A stretch of 64,000 nt of DNA from an uncultured bacterium (GCA_902780135.1 CACZEK010000005.1:1-64000), one strand, 5' to 3'; shown: positions 36,514-45,254, counted from the stretch's first letter. Notes: generated from the letters alone by a model not told the origin. Made by a program: numbers and translations.

Positions 36514-36620
36514 GTTGGAAATGGTATTTTTTTCCGTCCGGCAATGCCGTCCCGGACATGTCCAGGAACTTCATCCGCGGTTCGTCCGCAAAAACCAAGC
36601 CCGTCCAAGAGGATAAAAAC

Positions 36621-37319
36621 ATGGTCATCACCGAATCCATTCAGAAAGCGATCCAGACCGCAATCAAAAAGAGCGGAAGCGTACTCAGCTTCGCCCGTAC
36701 CATCGGCGTTTCCCACACGACCGTCACATACTGGCTCACCGGACGCACCCGCAAGATCAACGCGACCGTGTGGCAGAACCTGCTGCCGCTGATCGGCGAA
36801 TACCTCGACCCGGGCGAATCCATGACCTATCCCTACGGGCCGGTCGCCGCGGGCGCGAACTGCGTCCTGCGGGAACAGTCCCCGGTCTGGTACGGCGCGG
36901 GTCCGGCGCACAAGGCGGCAGCTCCGCTCCTTCATCTGTCGGACCTGGCGGATTTCGATCCGCAGATCGACCCGATCGAAGAGATCATCCGGGAAAAATC
37001 CGGGAAGACCGCCGCTTTCACCTCGCAGGTCATGCCCGGCCATTTCGCCGTCGAGGTCGACAAGGAGCAGAAGGGGTTCTTCCCCGCCGGGACCAGGCTT
37101 CTCCTCCGCTGGCCCGACGCGCCCGGCGACGGCGACACGGTGCTCGCGAAACTCCGGGGCAAAAAGGAATTCCTTTTCGCGGTCTACACGCGAAAGTCCA
37201 GCGAGATCGTGCTTGCTCCGCTTCTGAAGGGCGGCACGAAGCGCGTGATCCCGAAGGCGGATTTCCACAACGTCTGCAGCTGGATCGTCTCCATCCGCGA
37301 AGCGATCCAGTTATTCTGA
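36621..37319 (+). CDS. HTH transcriptional regulator with LexA/S24-like C-terminal domain
   Basis: A 232-residue DNA-binding protein. The N-terminal helix-turn-helix is LSFARTIGVSHTTVTYWLTGRT (about 22-44). The C-terminal part, FAVEVDKEQKGFFPAGTRLLLR then PGDGDTVLAKLRGKKEFLF, has the strand pattern of LexA/CI S24 peptidases including the GD before the catalytic-Lys strand. The usual Ser motif (DSM) is not apparent; VDKEQ stands in its place, so self-cleavage is doubtful. I chose ATG 36621 (after GAGG) over 36558, which extends the protein without a Shine-Dalgarno. Target genes are unknown. Confidence 0.75.
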   Translation: MVITESIQKAIQTAIKKSGSVLSFARTIGVSHTTVTYWLTGRTRKINATVWQNLLPLIGEYLDPGESMTYPYGPVAAGANCVLREQSPVWYGAGPAHKAAAPLLHLSDLADFDPQIDPIEEIIREKSGKTAAFTSQVMPGHFAVEVDKEQKGFFPAGTRLLLRWPDAPGDGDTVLAKLRGKKEFLFAVYTRKSSEIVLAPLLKGGTKRVIPKADFHNVCSWIVSIREAIQLF

Positions 37320-37727
37320 ATCCCGTCCCGAACGAAGCGCCTTGATGCGGCTGCGGACCGCTTTTTCCTTCAGGCGGCGTTCCTTCGAGGCTTTGGTCGG
37401 CTTCGTGGGACGGCGTTTGCGGGGTTCCGGCCGCGCCGCCAGCGCAAGATCCCGGATGCGCTCGCGGGCATGTTCCCGGTTCCGCGCCAGACTCCGGCTG
37501 GAACGCTCCATGACGACGAGGAGGTCGCCCTGCATGTACGGCGCGGCGAAGACGCGGAGGCGTTCCTTCTGCGCATCGGTCAGGACGGCCGTCGCCGCGA
37601 CGTTCCACTGCAGGCGGACGCCGTTTTCGGTCTTGTTCTGATGCTGGCCGCCGGGTCCGCTTGAGGGACGGACGTACTCCTCCTCGAACTCTTCCTCGGG
37701 AATGGCGAATGGCTTTGCTCCGGGCAT
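37311..37727 (-). CDS. arfB: Class I release-factor-like peptidyl-tRNA hydrolase (ArfB/YaeJ type)
   Basis: Ribosome-rescue factor that releases peptides from stalled ribosomes without needing a stop codon. The 138-residue length, the catalytic motif SGPGGQHQNKTE (GGQ), and the basic C-terminal tail (RKRRPTKPTKASKERRLKEKA) that would enter the empty mRNA channel all fit. There are no codon-recognition domains, which rules out RF1/RF2. Its 3' end overlaps the convergent regulator gene by 9 bases. Confidence 0.92.
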   Translation of the reverse strand: MPGAKPFAIPEEEFEEEYVRPSSGPGGQHQNKTENGVRLQWNVAATAVLTDAQKERLRVFAAPYMQGDLLVVMERSSRSLARNREHARERIRDLALAARPEPRKRRPTKPTKASKERRLKEKAVRSRIKALRSGRDSE

Positions 37728-37808
37728 CGGTCGGACTCCTCAAACGGGGATAAGACCGCCTGTCTGCCGGAACGCTCCGTTCCAAACAGAGGACGGTTCA
37801 TTCAACTC

Positions 37809-38474
37809 TCAGGATTTCTTCGCCCCGGGTTCCGGCGCGCCGGTCTTCGGAGCGTCGGGCTTCTGCGCCTCCGCGGCTTTTTCCTTGCTCAGCATGGCGG
37901 CGACGGCGTCGATGAAAAGGCAGGCGTGCACGGCTTCGTCCGTATCCTCGGGCGAATAGGAAATGCGGACCTTGATGAGCTTGCCGTGATACAGCGCCAG
38001 ATACAGGACGGAATCCATCTGCGTGGCGCCGTTCCGGATCCGGTACCGCATCTCGTATCCGCCTTCGGGGGCCTTCCGCCCGGGCGCTTCGAAATGGACC
38101 ACCGAGGTGATCTTCGGATTCTGCGCGGACATGTTCAGGATGCCCCGGTCGGTCTCCTCGCAATGCTTCTCATACATATCCTGCTGGACCGGCTTCGCGC
38201 CCGTGTCGAGAGAATAGATATACACGTCGGCGCAGGTTCCCGCCTCGTTTTCATAGCGGACCACCGTGCCGAACACCGGGTTTTCGTTCTTGCGAACGCG
38301 GACTTTCTGGAACGTGTCGACCTGGGCGGGAAACACCAGCAGGGTGTCCTTGTCCACGAACGACTCCATGGCGGGGCGCAGGAAGATGTCCTGCGCCTCG
38401 GCGGTCAGCGCGCCGCAGAGGCAGAGGAATCCGGCGGCCGCGCCGGCAAGAAGATTCCGCGGGAATTTGGTCAT
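37809..38474 (-). CDS. Periplasmic protein of unknown function
   Basis: A 221-residue exported protein with a signal peptide (LLAGAAAGFLCLCGALTAEAQ, cleavage about 28). The mature part has no repeats or familiar catalytic motif; it looks like a mixed alpha/beta domain (VVRYENEAGTCADVYIYSLD, LYLALYHGKLIKVRISYSPED) followed by an Ala/Pro/Lys-rich tail. I recognise no family. Its ATG overlaps the argH stop (ATGA), so it is co-translated with argH, although no link to arginine synthesis is evident. Confidence 0.75.
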   Translation of the reverse strand: MTKFPRNLLAGAAAGFLCLCGALTAEAQDIFLRPAMESFVDKDTLLVFPAQVDTFQKVRVRKNENPVFGTVVRYENEAGTCADVYIYSLDTGAKPVQQDMYEKHCEETDRGILNMSAQNPKITSVVHFEAPGRKAPEGGYEMRYRIRNGATQMDSVLYLALYHGKLIKVRISYSPEDTDEAVHACLFIDAVAAMLSKEKAAEAQKPDAPKTGAPEPGAKKS

Positions 38475-39850
38475 GACGGAATACGAAGCTCCTTTTTCCA
38501 GAACGCGACCTGCGAGGCGACCTGTTTGAATCCGGTTGCGCCGTAGACGTCGCGCCCTTCGACTGCGCGGGCGGGGGCGAAAATCTTCAGCATGGAGGCG
38601 TCGGCCTCCGGGAACACGCTCTTCATCTCCTTCAGCGTGAGCTCGTTCAGGAGCCTGCCGCGGTCGGCGGCATATTTGACCAGCGCGCCGACTTTGTGGT
38701 GGGCGAACCGGAACGGCACGCCCTTGCGGACGAGCGCTTCGGCGAGGTCGGTCGCCATCAGGCCGGGGTCGGACGCCGCCTTCAGCATCGCGTCCTTGTT
38801 GACCTTCATGGAGCCGATCATGGCGGGATAGACGCTGAGGATGGCGTGGACGGTGTCGATGGCGTCGAAGAGCGGCTCCTTGTCCTCCTGCAGGTCGCGG
38901 TTGTAGGTCAGCGGGAGGCCCTTGCAGATGGTGAGGAGCGCGGTCAGGTCGCCGTAGATGCGGCCAGTCTTGCCGCGGGAAAGCTCCGCGATGTCCGGGT
39001 TTTTCTTCTGCGGCATCAGGCTGGACCCGGTGCAGAAGGCGTCGCCGAACGTGACGAACGAGAATTCCTGCGACATCCAGAGGATCAGGTCCTCGGAGAG
39101 ACGCGAAATGTGCATGGCGAAAATGGAAAGCGCGGCGAGCAGTTCGCACGCGAAATCGCGGTCCGCCACGGCGTCCATGCTGTTCCGCGTCATCTTCGGG
39201 AATTTCAGGCGTTTCCGCACGAATTCGCGGTCGATGGGCAGCGTGGTCCCGGCGATCGCGCCCGAACCGAGCGGCATCACGTTGATGCGTTTGCGCGCGT
39301 CGGCGAGGCGTCCGGCGTCGCGGTCGAGCATTTCGACGTAGGCGAGCAGGTGGTGCGCCAGCAGGACGGGCTGCGCGTGCTGCATGTGCGTGAAGCCGGG
39401 CATGATGGTGCGCTTGTGCTCGTCCGCCTTCTTCACCAGCGCGGCCTGGAGCGCACGGATCTCCTTCGTCAGGTCGTCGATCTCGTCGCGCAGGTACAGC
39501 CGGATGTCGAGCGCGATCTGGTCGTTGCGGCTGCGCGCCGTGTGGACGCGCGCGCCTTCCGGGCCGAGCGCCTCGGTCAGCGCGGTCTCGATGTGCATGT
39601 GGATGTCTTCCAGCTCGACCTTGAACTCCATCTTTCCCTCGGCGATCCTGCGTTTCAGGACCGCGAGCTTGCGGCAGATGGCGTCGGCGGATTCCTTCGG
39701 GATGATCCCGGCGGCGCCGAGCATGGCGGCGTGTGCCATGCTGCCCGCGATGTCGTGCTTGTAGAGACGTTTATCGTAGGAAATGGACTGCGTGAAGTCC
39801 TGGACGCTGCGTTGTGTTTGTTCGGCGAATCTGCCGCCCCAGAGAGCCAT
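38471..39850 (-). CDS. argH: Argininosuccinate lyase
   Basis: Last enzyme of arginine synthesis, splitting argininosuccinate into arginine and fumarate. The 459-residue length is typical. It begins MALWGGRFAEQTQ, contains ARSRNDQIALDIRLYLRDEI, GFTHMQHAQPVLLAHHLLAY and the fumarase/aspartase-superfamily signature GSSLMPQKKNPD. ATG 39850 is chosen over an upstream in-frame start at 39904 because family members begin at MALWGGRF. carB at 1.5 kb supplies carbamoyl phosphate to the same pathway. Confidence 0.96.
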   Translation of the reverse strand: MALWGGRFAEQTQRSVQDFTQSISYDKRLYKHDIAGSMAHAAMLGAAGIIPKESADAICRKLAVLKRRIAEGKMEFKVELEDIHMHIETALTEALGPEGARVHTARSRNDQIALDIRLYLRDEIDDLTKEIRALQAALVKKADEHKRTIMPGFTHMQHAQPVLLAHHLLAYVEMLDRDAGRLADARKRINVMPLGSGAIAGTTLPIDREFVRKRLKFPKMTRNSMDAVADRDFACELLAALSIFAMHISRLSEDLILWMSQEFSFVTFGDAFCTGSSLMPQKKNPDIAELSRGKTGRIYGDLTALLTICKGLPLTYNRDLQEDKEPLFDAIDTVHAILSVYPAMIGSMKVNKDAMLKAASDPGLMATDLAEALVRKGVPFRFAHHKVGALVKYAADRGRLLNELTLKEMKSVFPEADASMLKIFAPARAVEGRDVYGATGFKQVASQVAFWKKELRIPS

Positions 39851-39920
39851 GCTCGCACCTCGTGATGTCGCGCAAAAAAGTTTCGGTTGCAAAAAAAGTT
39901 TCACAGGCCGCCTGCATTAG

Positions 39921-39948
39921 AATATAAAAGCAGACGCGCCTTAAACAA
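39921..39948 (-). promoter_or_regulatory. Putative promoter for argH
   Basis: Minus strand: TTGTTT (39948-39943), 16-bp spacer, TATATT (39926-39921), about 70 bases before ATG 39850. Confidence 0.5.
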
Positions 39949-40057
39949 TATAGCACAAGATTTGGATTCATCAAAGCGCTTTTCCCATTTTTCCGCTTTT
40001 TTCCCTCTTTTTTCCGCACCGGGACGCGTTTCGCGCGGGTTTTCGCGGCGCGCGGAC

Positions 40058-40086
40058 TTGACAAATCGCGTTTGCACGGATATTTT
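40058..40086 (+). promoter_or_regulatory. Sigma-70 promoter for the double PilT gene
   Basis: Consensus TTGACA (40058-40063), 17-bp spacer, TATTTT (40081-40086). Transcription starting near 40093 excludes the in-frame starts at 39887 and 40088 and leaves ATG 40127. Confidence 0.8.
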
Positions 40087-40126
40087 AATGCCGATACAGC
40101 AGCAACAAACAACCGAAGGACTCACG

Positions 40127-42328
40127 ATGAACTCCATCCTGCCGATTCTGCAGTTCGCCGCCGGGGCGCACGTCTCCGACCTCTTCCTTTCCGCCGGGAA
40201 AAAGCCGAATGCGCGCATCCGCGGCGTCGTCGCCCCCATGGGGACGTTCGGCACGGTCGCGGCGGAGTCCATGGACGCGTTCCGCCGGGCGGTCATCGGC
40301 GAACGCGGAGACGCGGCCTATGCGGAGTCCGGGGCGTTCGACGCCTCCTGGCGGCTCCCGGACGGCAGCCGCATCCGCGTGAACTTCTTCCGGACTCTCA
40401 ACGGCCCGGCGGCGGCGGTCCGCCCGATCCTGAACGGCGACGACATCATGACGGCGGACCTGAACCTGCCGGCGCTGCTGGACAAGCTCGCCGAGGCCCC
40501 GCGCGGGCTGATCCTGGTGGCGGGCACCACGGGCTGCGGCAAATCCACCACGCTCGCCGCCATGGTCAACCACATCAACCGCACCGTGCACAAGCACATC
40601 CTCACGCTGGAGGACCCGGTCGAGTTCGTGTATTCCGACCGCGAATCCGTGGTCTCCCAGCGCGAGATCGACACCCACCGCGAGGGCGGGTTCTCCTCCG
40701 CGCTCCGCAGCGCGCTCCGCGAGAACCCGGACGTGATCGTGATCGGCGAAATGCGCGACCCGGAGACCATCGCCACCGCCATCAACGCCGCCCTCACAGG
40801 ACACCTCGTCGTCAGCACCGTCCACACCTCCGGCTCCGTCCAAGCGGTCGAACGCATCATCAACATGTTCCCGGAGGACGGGCGCGAGCAAATCGCAACC
40901 GACCTCGGGGCCGCGCTGAACGGCATCGTGGCGCAGAGGCTGATCCCGTCCTCGGACGGCGGCATGGTCCCCGCCGTCGAGATCCTGCTCGGCACCGCGC
41001 TCGTCCGCAAGCTCGTCGCCGGGCGCGACTACAGGTCGCTGGACGACGCCCTCCGCAGCAACATCGAACAGGGCATGATCCCGTTCAACCGCTCCATCTT
41101 CCGCCTGTACCAGACCGGGAAGATCGCGCTGCCGGACGCCCGGCTCGCCGCCGAGGACCGCGACGAATTCGACCTGCTCGTGAAGGGCATGGAGAGCGGC
41201 GTCGACGCGTTCCGCAGCTACTACGGCTCGAAGCTCGAGGGCGCGACGGACGACACCGTGGTCGACATGCGGACCCTCTTCCTCGCCTCGCTCCAGGTGA
41301 AGGCAAGCGACCTCATCCTGTCCACCGGCGTCCGCCCCACGCTCCGCATCAACGGCGAACTCCGCGAGCTCAACATGCCGGTCCTCGACAACGACGACGT
41401 GCGCCGCCTGCTCTTCAGCGTCATCAACCAGCGCCAGCGCGTCGAGCTGGAGGAGAACCGCGAACTCGACTTCGCGCTGTCCGTCGACTTCGGCAAGGAG
41501 CTGAACATCCCGAACTCGCGCTTCCGCGTGAACGCCTTCTTCCAGCGCGGCACGCTCGGCATGGTCGCCCGCGTCGTGAACGTGAAGATCCCGACGCCCG
41601 AACAGCTCGGACTCCCGGAAGTCGTGTCCGGGCTCTGCTCGAAACGCCAGGGGCTCATCCTCATGACCGGCCCGACCGGAAGCGGCAAGTCCACCACGCT
41701 CGCCTCGCTCCTCGACGTCATCAACCGCACGCGCAACGCCCACATCATCACGATCGAGGACCCGATCGAGTACGTGCACCGCAACATCAATTCGATCGTC
41801 GAGCAGCGCGAACTCCACGCCGACACGCACAGCTTCGCCTCCGCCCTCAAATACGCCCTCCGCGAAGCCCCGGACGTCATCATGGTCGGCGAAATGCGCG
41901 ACACCGAGACCATCTCCGCCGCGCTCACCGCCGCCGAGACCGGGCATCTCGTCTTCGCCACCATCCACACGAACAGCGCGCCGCAGACCGTCGACCGCAT
42001 CGTCGACTCGTTCCCCATGTACCAGCAGAACCAGATCCGCCTCCAGCTCGCGAGCACCATCCTCGCCGTGATCTCGCAGCGCCTCATCCCGAGCATCGAC
42101 GGCTCCAGCCGCCTCGCCGCGTTCGAGATCATGATCGGCACCCCGCCCGTGCAAGCGCTCATCCGCGAGGGCAAGACGCACCAGCTCCAGACCGTGATCG
42201 AGACCAGCCAGAAGGACGGCATGTGCACGCTCCAGCGTTCCATGGAGGACCTCTGCGCCGACGGCCTGATCTCTTACGACGAGGTCAAACGTTTCGCCGC
42301 CGACTACAAGCAGATCGCCGCGCACTGA
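40127..42328 (+). CDS. Twitching-motility-type ATPase with two tandem PilT domains
   Basis: A 733-residue cytoplasmic protein that is two PilT-like secretion ATPases joined end to end. Copy 1 (about 1-350): Walker A GTTGCGKST (133-141), Walker B region ALRENPDVIVIGEMRD, His box GHLVVSTVHT. Copy 2 (about 380-733): VKASDLILSTGVRPTLRING, Walker A GPTGSGKST (515-523), ALREAPDVIMVGEMRD, GHLVFATIHT, and PPVQALIREGKTHQL resembling the PilT AIRNLIRE motif. Both sites look catalytic. Normal PilT has one copy (about 350 residues) and forms hexamers. It would drive pilus retraction or a related motor; no pilus genes are nearby. Confidence 0.92.
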   Translation: MNSILPILQFAAGAHVSDLFLSAGKKPNARIRGVVAPMGTFGTVAAESMDAFRRAVIGERGDAAYAESGAFDASWRLPDGSRIRVNFFRTLNGPAAAVRPILNGDDIMTADLNLPALLDKLAEAPRGLILVAGTTGCGKSTTLAAMVNHINRTVHKHILTLEDPVEFVYSDRESVVSQREIDTHREGGFSSALRSALRENPDVIVIGEMRDPETIATAINAALTGHLVVSTVHTSGSVQAVERIINMFPEDGREQIATDLGAALNGIVAQRLIPSSDGGMVPAVEILLGTALVRKLVAGRDYRSLDDALRSNIEQGMIPFNRSIFRLYQTGKIALPDARLAAEDRDEFDLLVKGMESGVDAFRSYYGSKLEGATDDTVVDMRTLFLASLQVKASDLILSTGVRPTLRINGELRELNMPVLDNDDVRRLLFSVINQRQRVELEENRELDFALSVDFGKELNIPNSRFRVNAFFQRGTLGMVARVVNVKIPTPEQLGLPEVVSGLCSKRQGLILMTGPTGSGKSTTLASLLDVINRTRNAHIITIEDPIEYVHRNINSIVEQRELHADTHSFASALKYALREAPDVIMVGEMRDTETISAALTAAETGHLVFATIHTNSAPQTVDRIVDSFPMYQQNQIRLQLASTILAVISQRLIPSIDGSSRLAAFEIMIGTPPVQALIREGKTHQLQTVIETSQKDGMCTLQRSMEDLCADGLISYDEVKRFAADYKQIAAH

Positions 42329-42370
42329 CCGGATTCGCGCGCGTTTTCCCGAAAAAGATTGCAAAACGGC

Positions 42371-42399
42371 TTGAAAAACGGGGCAAGCCGGAGTAGAGT
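42371..42399 (+). promoter_or_regulatory. Putative promoter for the thioredoxin gene
   Basis: TTGAAA (42371-42376), 17-bp spacer, TAGAGT (42394-42399), about 73 bases before ATG 42479. Confidence 0.55.
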
Positions 42400-42478
42400 A
42401 TGTTCGGGCGTCCCGGCGGCAGTGCGCCGCGGCGGCGCGAACTTTGACACGCAACCTCATAAAACACGGAGACCGGAC

Positions 42479-42787
42479 ATGAGCATCAATATCCTTTCCG
42501 AATCCAATTTCGACAGCCTCGTCGGCTCGAAGCCCGCGCTGATCGACTTCGGCGCCGAATGGTGCGTCTACTGCAAGAAGATCGCCCCGATCATCGAGGA
42601 GCTCGCAAACGAAAATCCCGGCGTCGCGTTCGGCTACGTCGACGTCGACCTCCAGCCCATGCTCGCCGCCAGATTCCGCGTCCACAGCCTCCCGACCGTG
42701 CTGCTCCTGAAGGACGGACAGATCGTGAAGCAGTTCCTCGGCGCGCAGTCCAAGGAGACCTACCAGAAGGCGATCGCCGAGCTCTGA
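42479..42787 (+). CDS. Thioredoxin-family protein with WCVYC active site
   Basis: A 102-residue single thioredoxin domain: PALIDFGAEWCVYCKKIAP at the active site, YVDVDLQPMLAARFRVHSLPT with the cis-Pro, and LLLKDGQIVKQFLGAQ. The dipeptide between the two Cys is Val-Tyr rather than the Gly-Pro of ordinary thioredoxin, which should alter the redox potential. There is no signal peptide, so it is cytoplasmic. ATG 42479 follows GGAGACCGG. The TilS-Nudix gene starts 56 bases downstream. Confidence 0.9.
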   Translation: MSINILSESNFDSLVGSKPALIDFGAEWCVYCKKIAPIIEELANENPGVAFGYVDVDLQPMLAARFRVHSLPTVLLLKDGQIVKQFLGAQSKETYQKAIAEL

Positions 42788-42843
42788 CCGTCTCCCGGCT
42801 GAATCGCGGCGCCGGCCGCGCCGCACAGATTTCCCCCTTCACC

Positions 42844-44661
42844 ATGTCCGGTCCGCTTTTCCCCGATTCCTCCATCCCGTCGGGCATCCGCACCGTCTAC
42901 GCTTCGTTCAGCGGCGGCGCGGACAGCCTCGCCCTGCTCGTGCGCCTTTCCGAACTCGCGAAGGATGCGCCGTGGGAACTCCGCGCGGTGCATTTCGAAC
43001 ACGGCATCCGGGGCGCGGAGAGCCTCGCCGACGCGGATTTCTGCCGGACCGTCTGCGACAGGCTCGGCGTTCCGCTCCGGGTCGTCCCGCTCCTTGTCCC
43101 GGACAACATGCGCCCCGGCGAAGGCACGGAGGCCGCCGCCCGCCGTCTCAGACAGGAAGCCTGGCAGGAGATCGTCCGCGAAACGGAAAATCAGCCCGCG
43201 GCGGTCGCCCTGGGACACAACGCCGACGACCGCATCGAATCGCTGTTCCTGCGGCTCATGCGCGGCTCGAACCTCTCCGGGCTGCATGCGCTCCACGCCG
43301 TCCGAGAATTCAACGGCGTCACCTGGCTCCGGCCCCTGCTGGAGGTCCCGCGCGCCGGGATCGAAGCCTGGCTCGCCGAACGCGGCATCCATGCGTTCCG
43401 CACCGATTTCACCAATCTGCAAAACGACTACGACCGCAACAAACTCCGCAACGCCGTCCTGCCTGTTCTCTACCGCGAATTCCCGCGCGCCCGCGCCGGG
43501 ATCCTGACCGCGCTCCATGCCATTGCCGACGATGCGGCGGCGCTCGACGATGCCGCGGAGGAGGCGTTCCGCCAGGCAGTCCGTCCCGGCGGTCTGGACC
43601 TGAACGAACTGAAAAAGCTTCCGCCCGCGCTTCTGCCACGCGTCCTGCGGCTCTGGCTCGGCGGACAGATCCCCGACCGCCATTTCATCGAACGCCTGCG
43701 CGATCTGCTCGACGCCCCGGACCGCCATGCCGCATCGGGGCAAATCCCCGTCGACGGCGGACAGATATTCCTGTGGAGCAACGGATTGCTGCAAAAGGAA
43801 GTCGCCGCGAAAAACGAATCCGCCGGTCCGGTCGTCTGGGACTACCGCGTTGTTCCTGCCATCCGTTTCGGCAAGACCGTCCTGCGGTTCCGCGAGGAGG
43901 TCTCCGGCGGCGGAATGCCGTCCGGCGCGGATGCGGTTCTCTTTGATGCTGAGACGTTTCCGGATAAGCTTCTTCTCGCGGCACGGAAGTCCGGCGACGA
44001 GCTGACGCCCTTCGGCGCGGAGTATTCCGTTTCGCTCAAGAAACTCTTTACCGACGCCCATGTCTCCGCCGAAGAACAGCCCCTGCGTCCCGTGGTGCGG
44101 AATGCTGATGAACCGGCGGAAATCCTTTGGGTCCCCGGCGTCCGGCGGTCCGCGTCGTATCCGGTCGACCCGTCAAAGCAGTTCAAGGGACTGCTGTTTT
44201 CTTCGGAACCCCTTGTGGATGTGACGGCTGCGGTGATCGGCGGCGCGGACGGACGCATCCTGGTGTGTTCGCGTCCGGCGGGCAAGCACATGGCGGGGAA
44301 ATGGGAGTTTCCCGGCGGCAAGATCGAACCGGGCGAAACGCCGGAGGACTGCATCCGCCGGGAGATCCGCGAGGAACTCGGCATGGAGATCGCAGTCGGA
44401 CCGGTCCTGACGGTCATGGAACACGATTACGGCGTCAAATATGTCCGCGTTACTTTTTTTCTGGCGGTCTCGGACGATTCCCCGTCGGCAAAGGACCGCC
44501 AGGGGTTCCGGTGGGTCACGCCGGAGGAGATTGATTCGGTGGATTTTCTGGACGCCGACCGGCCTGTTTCAGCGGAAATCAAAAAAAAATCGAAAAAAAT
44601 TTCCGGTATATACAATAAGATGCGGCGCGAAAGCGTTATTTGGGTATCGAAGCAACCATAA
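42844..44661 (+). CDS. tilS: tRNA(Ile)-lysidine synthetase fused to a Nudix (MutT-type) hydrolase
   Basis: A 605-residue fusion. The N-terminal part (about 1-430) is TilS, which changes C34 of tRNA-Ile(CAU) to lysidine: PP-loop SFSGGADSLAL (SGGADS at 23-28), HFEHGIRGAESLADADFC, LGHNADDRIESLFLRLMRGS, RPLLEVPRAGIEAWL, and a C-terminal domain to about 440. The last 140 residues are a Nudix hydrolase with AAVIGGADGRILVCSR, WEFPGG and the Nudix box GKIEPGETPEDCIRREIREE (from 492), as in MutT 8-oxo-dGTP cleansing. No stop separates them. The 3' end has A9 and A7 runs. The TAA overlaps the next ATG. Confidence 0.88.
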   Translation: MSGPLFPDSSIPSGIRTVYASFSGGADSLALLVRLSELAKDAPWELRAVHFEHGIRGAESLADADFCRTVCDRLGVPLRVVPLLVPDNMRPGEGTEAAARRLRQEAWQEIVRETENQPAAVALGHNADDRIESLFLRLMRGSNLSGLHALHAVREFNGVTWLRPLLEVPRAGIEAWLAERGIHAFRTDFTNLQNDYDRNKLRNAVLPVLYREFPRARAGILTALHAIADDAAALDDAAEEAFRQAVRPGGLDLNELKKLPPALLPRVLRLWLGGQIPDRHFIERLRDLLDAPDRHAASGQIPVDGGQIFLWSNGLLQKEVAAKNESAGPVVWDYRVVPAIRFGKTVLRFREEVSGGGMPSGADAVLFDAETFPDKLLLAARKSGDELTPFGAEYSVSLKKLFTDAHVSAEEQPLRPVVRNADEPAEILWVPGVRRSASYPVDPSKQFKGLLFSSEPLVDVTAAVIGGADGRILVCSRPAGKHMAGKWEFPGGKIEPGETPEDCIRREIREELGMEIAVGPVLTVMEHDYGVKYVRVTFFLAVSDDSPSAKDRQGFRWVTPEEIDSVDFLDADRPVSAEIKKKSKKISGIYNKMRRESVIWVSKQP

Positions 44662-45245
44662 TGGGATTTCGAGACATGGAAACAGATAAAACCGATCTGG
44701 AGCTTATCCAGGAATTCCAAAGTGGATCAAGTCCTGCTTTTGATGCTCTTTACGAACGATACAGGCGTCCGCTTTACGGCTACGTGAACCGGCAGATGCA
44801 GGGGCACACCAGCCAGGCGGACGACGTATTCCAGCAGACATGGATGCGTGCGATCGACAATCTGTCGACCTACCGCGATCAGGAGAAATTCTCCGCATGG
44901 CTCATGAGGATCGCCCACAACCTCATCATCGATTATTACCGCTCCTTGAAACGGAGAGCCGAGGACGAACTGGACGAGACTTACGGAGACACCGCGGAGG
45001 ACACCTCCGGCGATACGCCCGGCAGCGAGATGGACGAACACGAACGCGCCAGGCGTCTCACCGAGGCTCTGAACTCGCTGACGCCCGAACTCCGCGAGGT
45101 CTTCCTGCTGCGCCGGGAGAACATCCCGTTCCAGCAGATCGCGAAGATCCAGAACTGCTCCGTGAATACGAGTCTCGCCCGTATGAGATATGCGATCAAA
45201 CAACTTACGAACAAACTGAAAGACTGGGAATCTGACAATTCCTGA
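44661..45245 (+). CDS. ECF-type RNA polymerase sigma factor
   Basis: A 194-residue extracytoplasmic-function sigma factor with region 2 (FDALYERYRRPLYGYVNRQM, DDVFQQTWMRAIDNL, FSAWLMRIAHNLIIDYYR) and region 4 (LTPELREVFLLRRENIPFQQIAKIQNCSVNTSLARMRYAI), joined by an acidic linker. ATG 44661 overlaps the TilS stop (TAATG); ATG 44676 is an equally good start. The gene 9 bases downstream encodes a zinc anti-sigma-like protein, so activity is probably controlled by that partner; the Gly-rich protein gene that follows is a natural candidate target. Confidence 0.92.
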   Translation: MGFRDMETDKTDLELIQEFQSGSSPAFDALYERYRRPLYGYVNRQMQGHTSQADDVFQQTWMRAIDNLSTYRDQEKFSAWLMRIAHNLIIDYYRSLKRRAEDELDETYGDTAEDTSGDTPGSEMDEHERARRLTEALNSLTPELREVFLLRRENIPFQQIAKIQNCSVNTSLARMRYAIKQLTNKLKDWESDNS

Positions 45246-45254
45246 GGTGAAACC

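Noticed and set aside
39887-40126. Upstream extension of the PilT gene
   Set aside because: The consensus promoter at 40058-40086 lies inside it, and the extra residues are not PilT-like.
40085-42826. A 913-codon minus-strand frame opposite the PilT gene
   Set aside because: Shadow frame running across a promoter and two unrelated plus-strand genes.
44570-44640. Poly-A region at the end of tilS as a frameshift or slippage site
   Set aside because: The A9 and A7 runs could slip, but the frame is clean to a stop that overlaps the next start, and no alternative product makes more sense.
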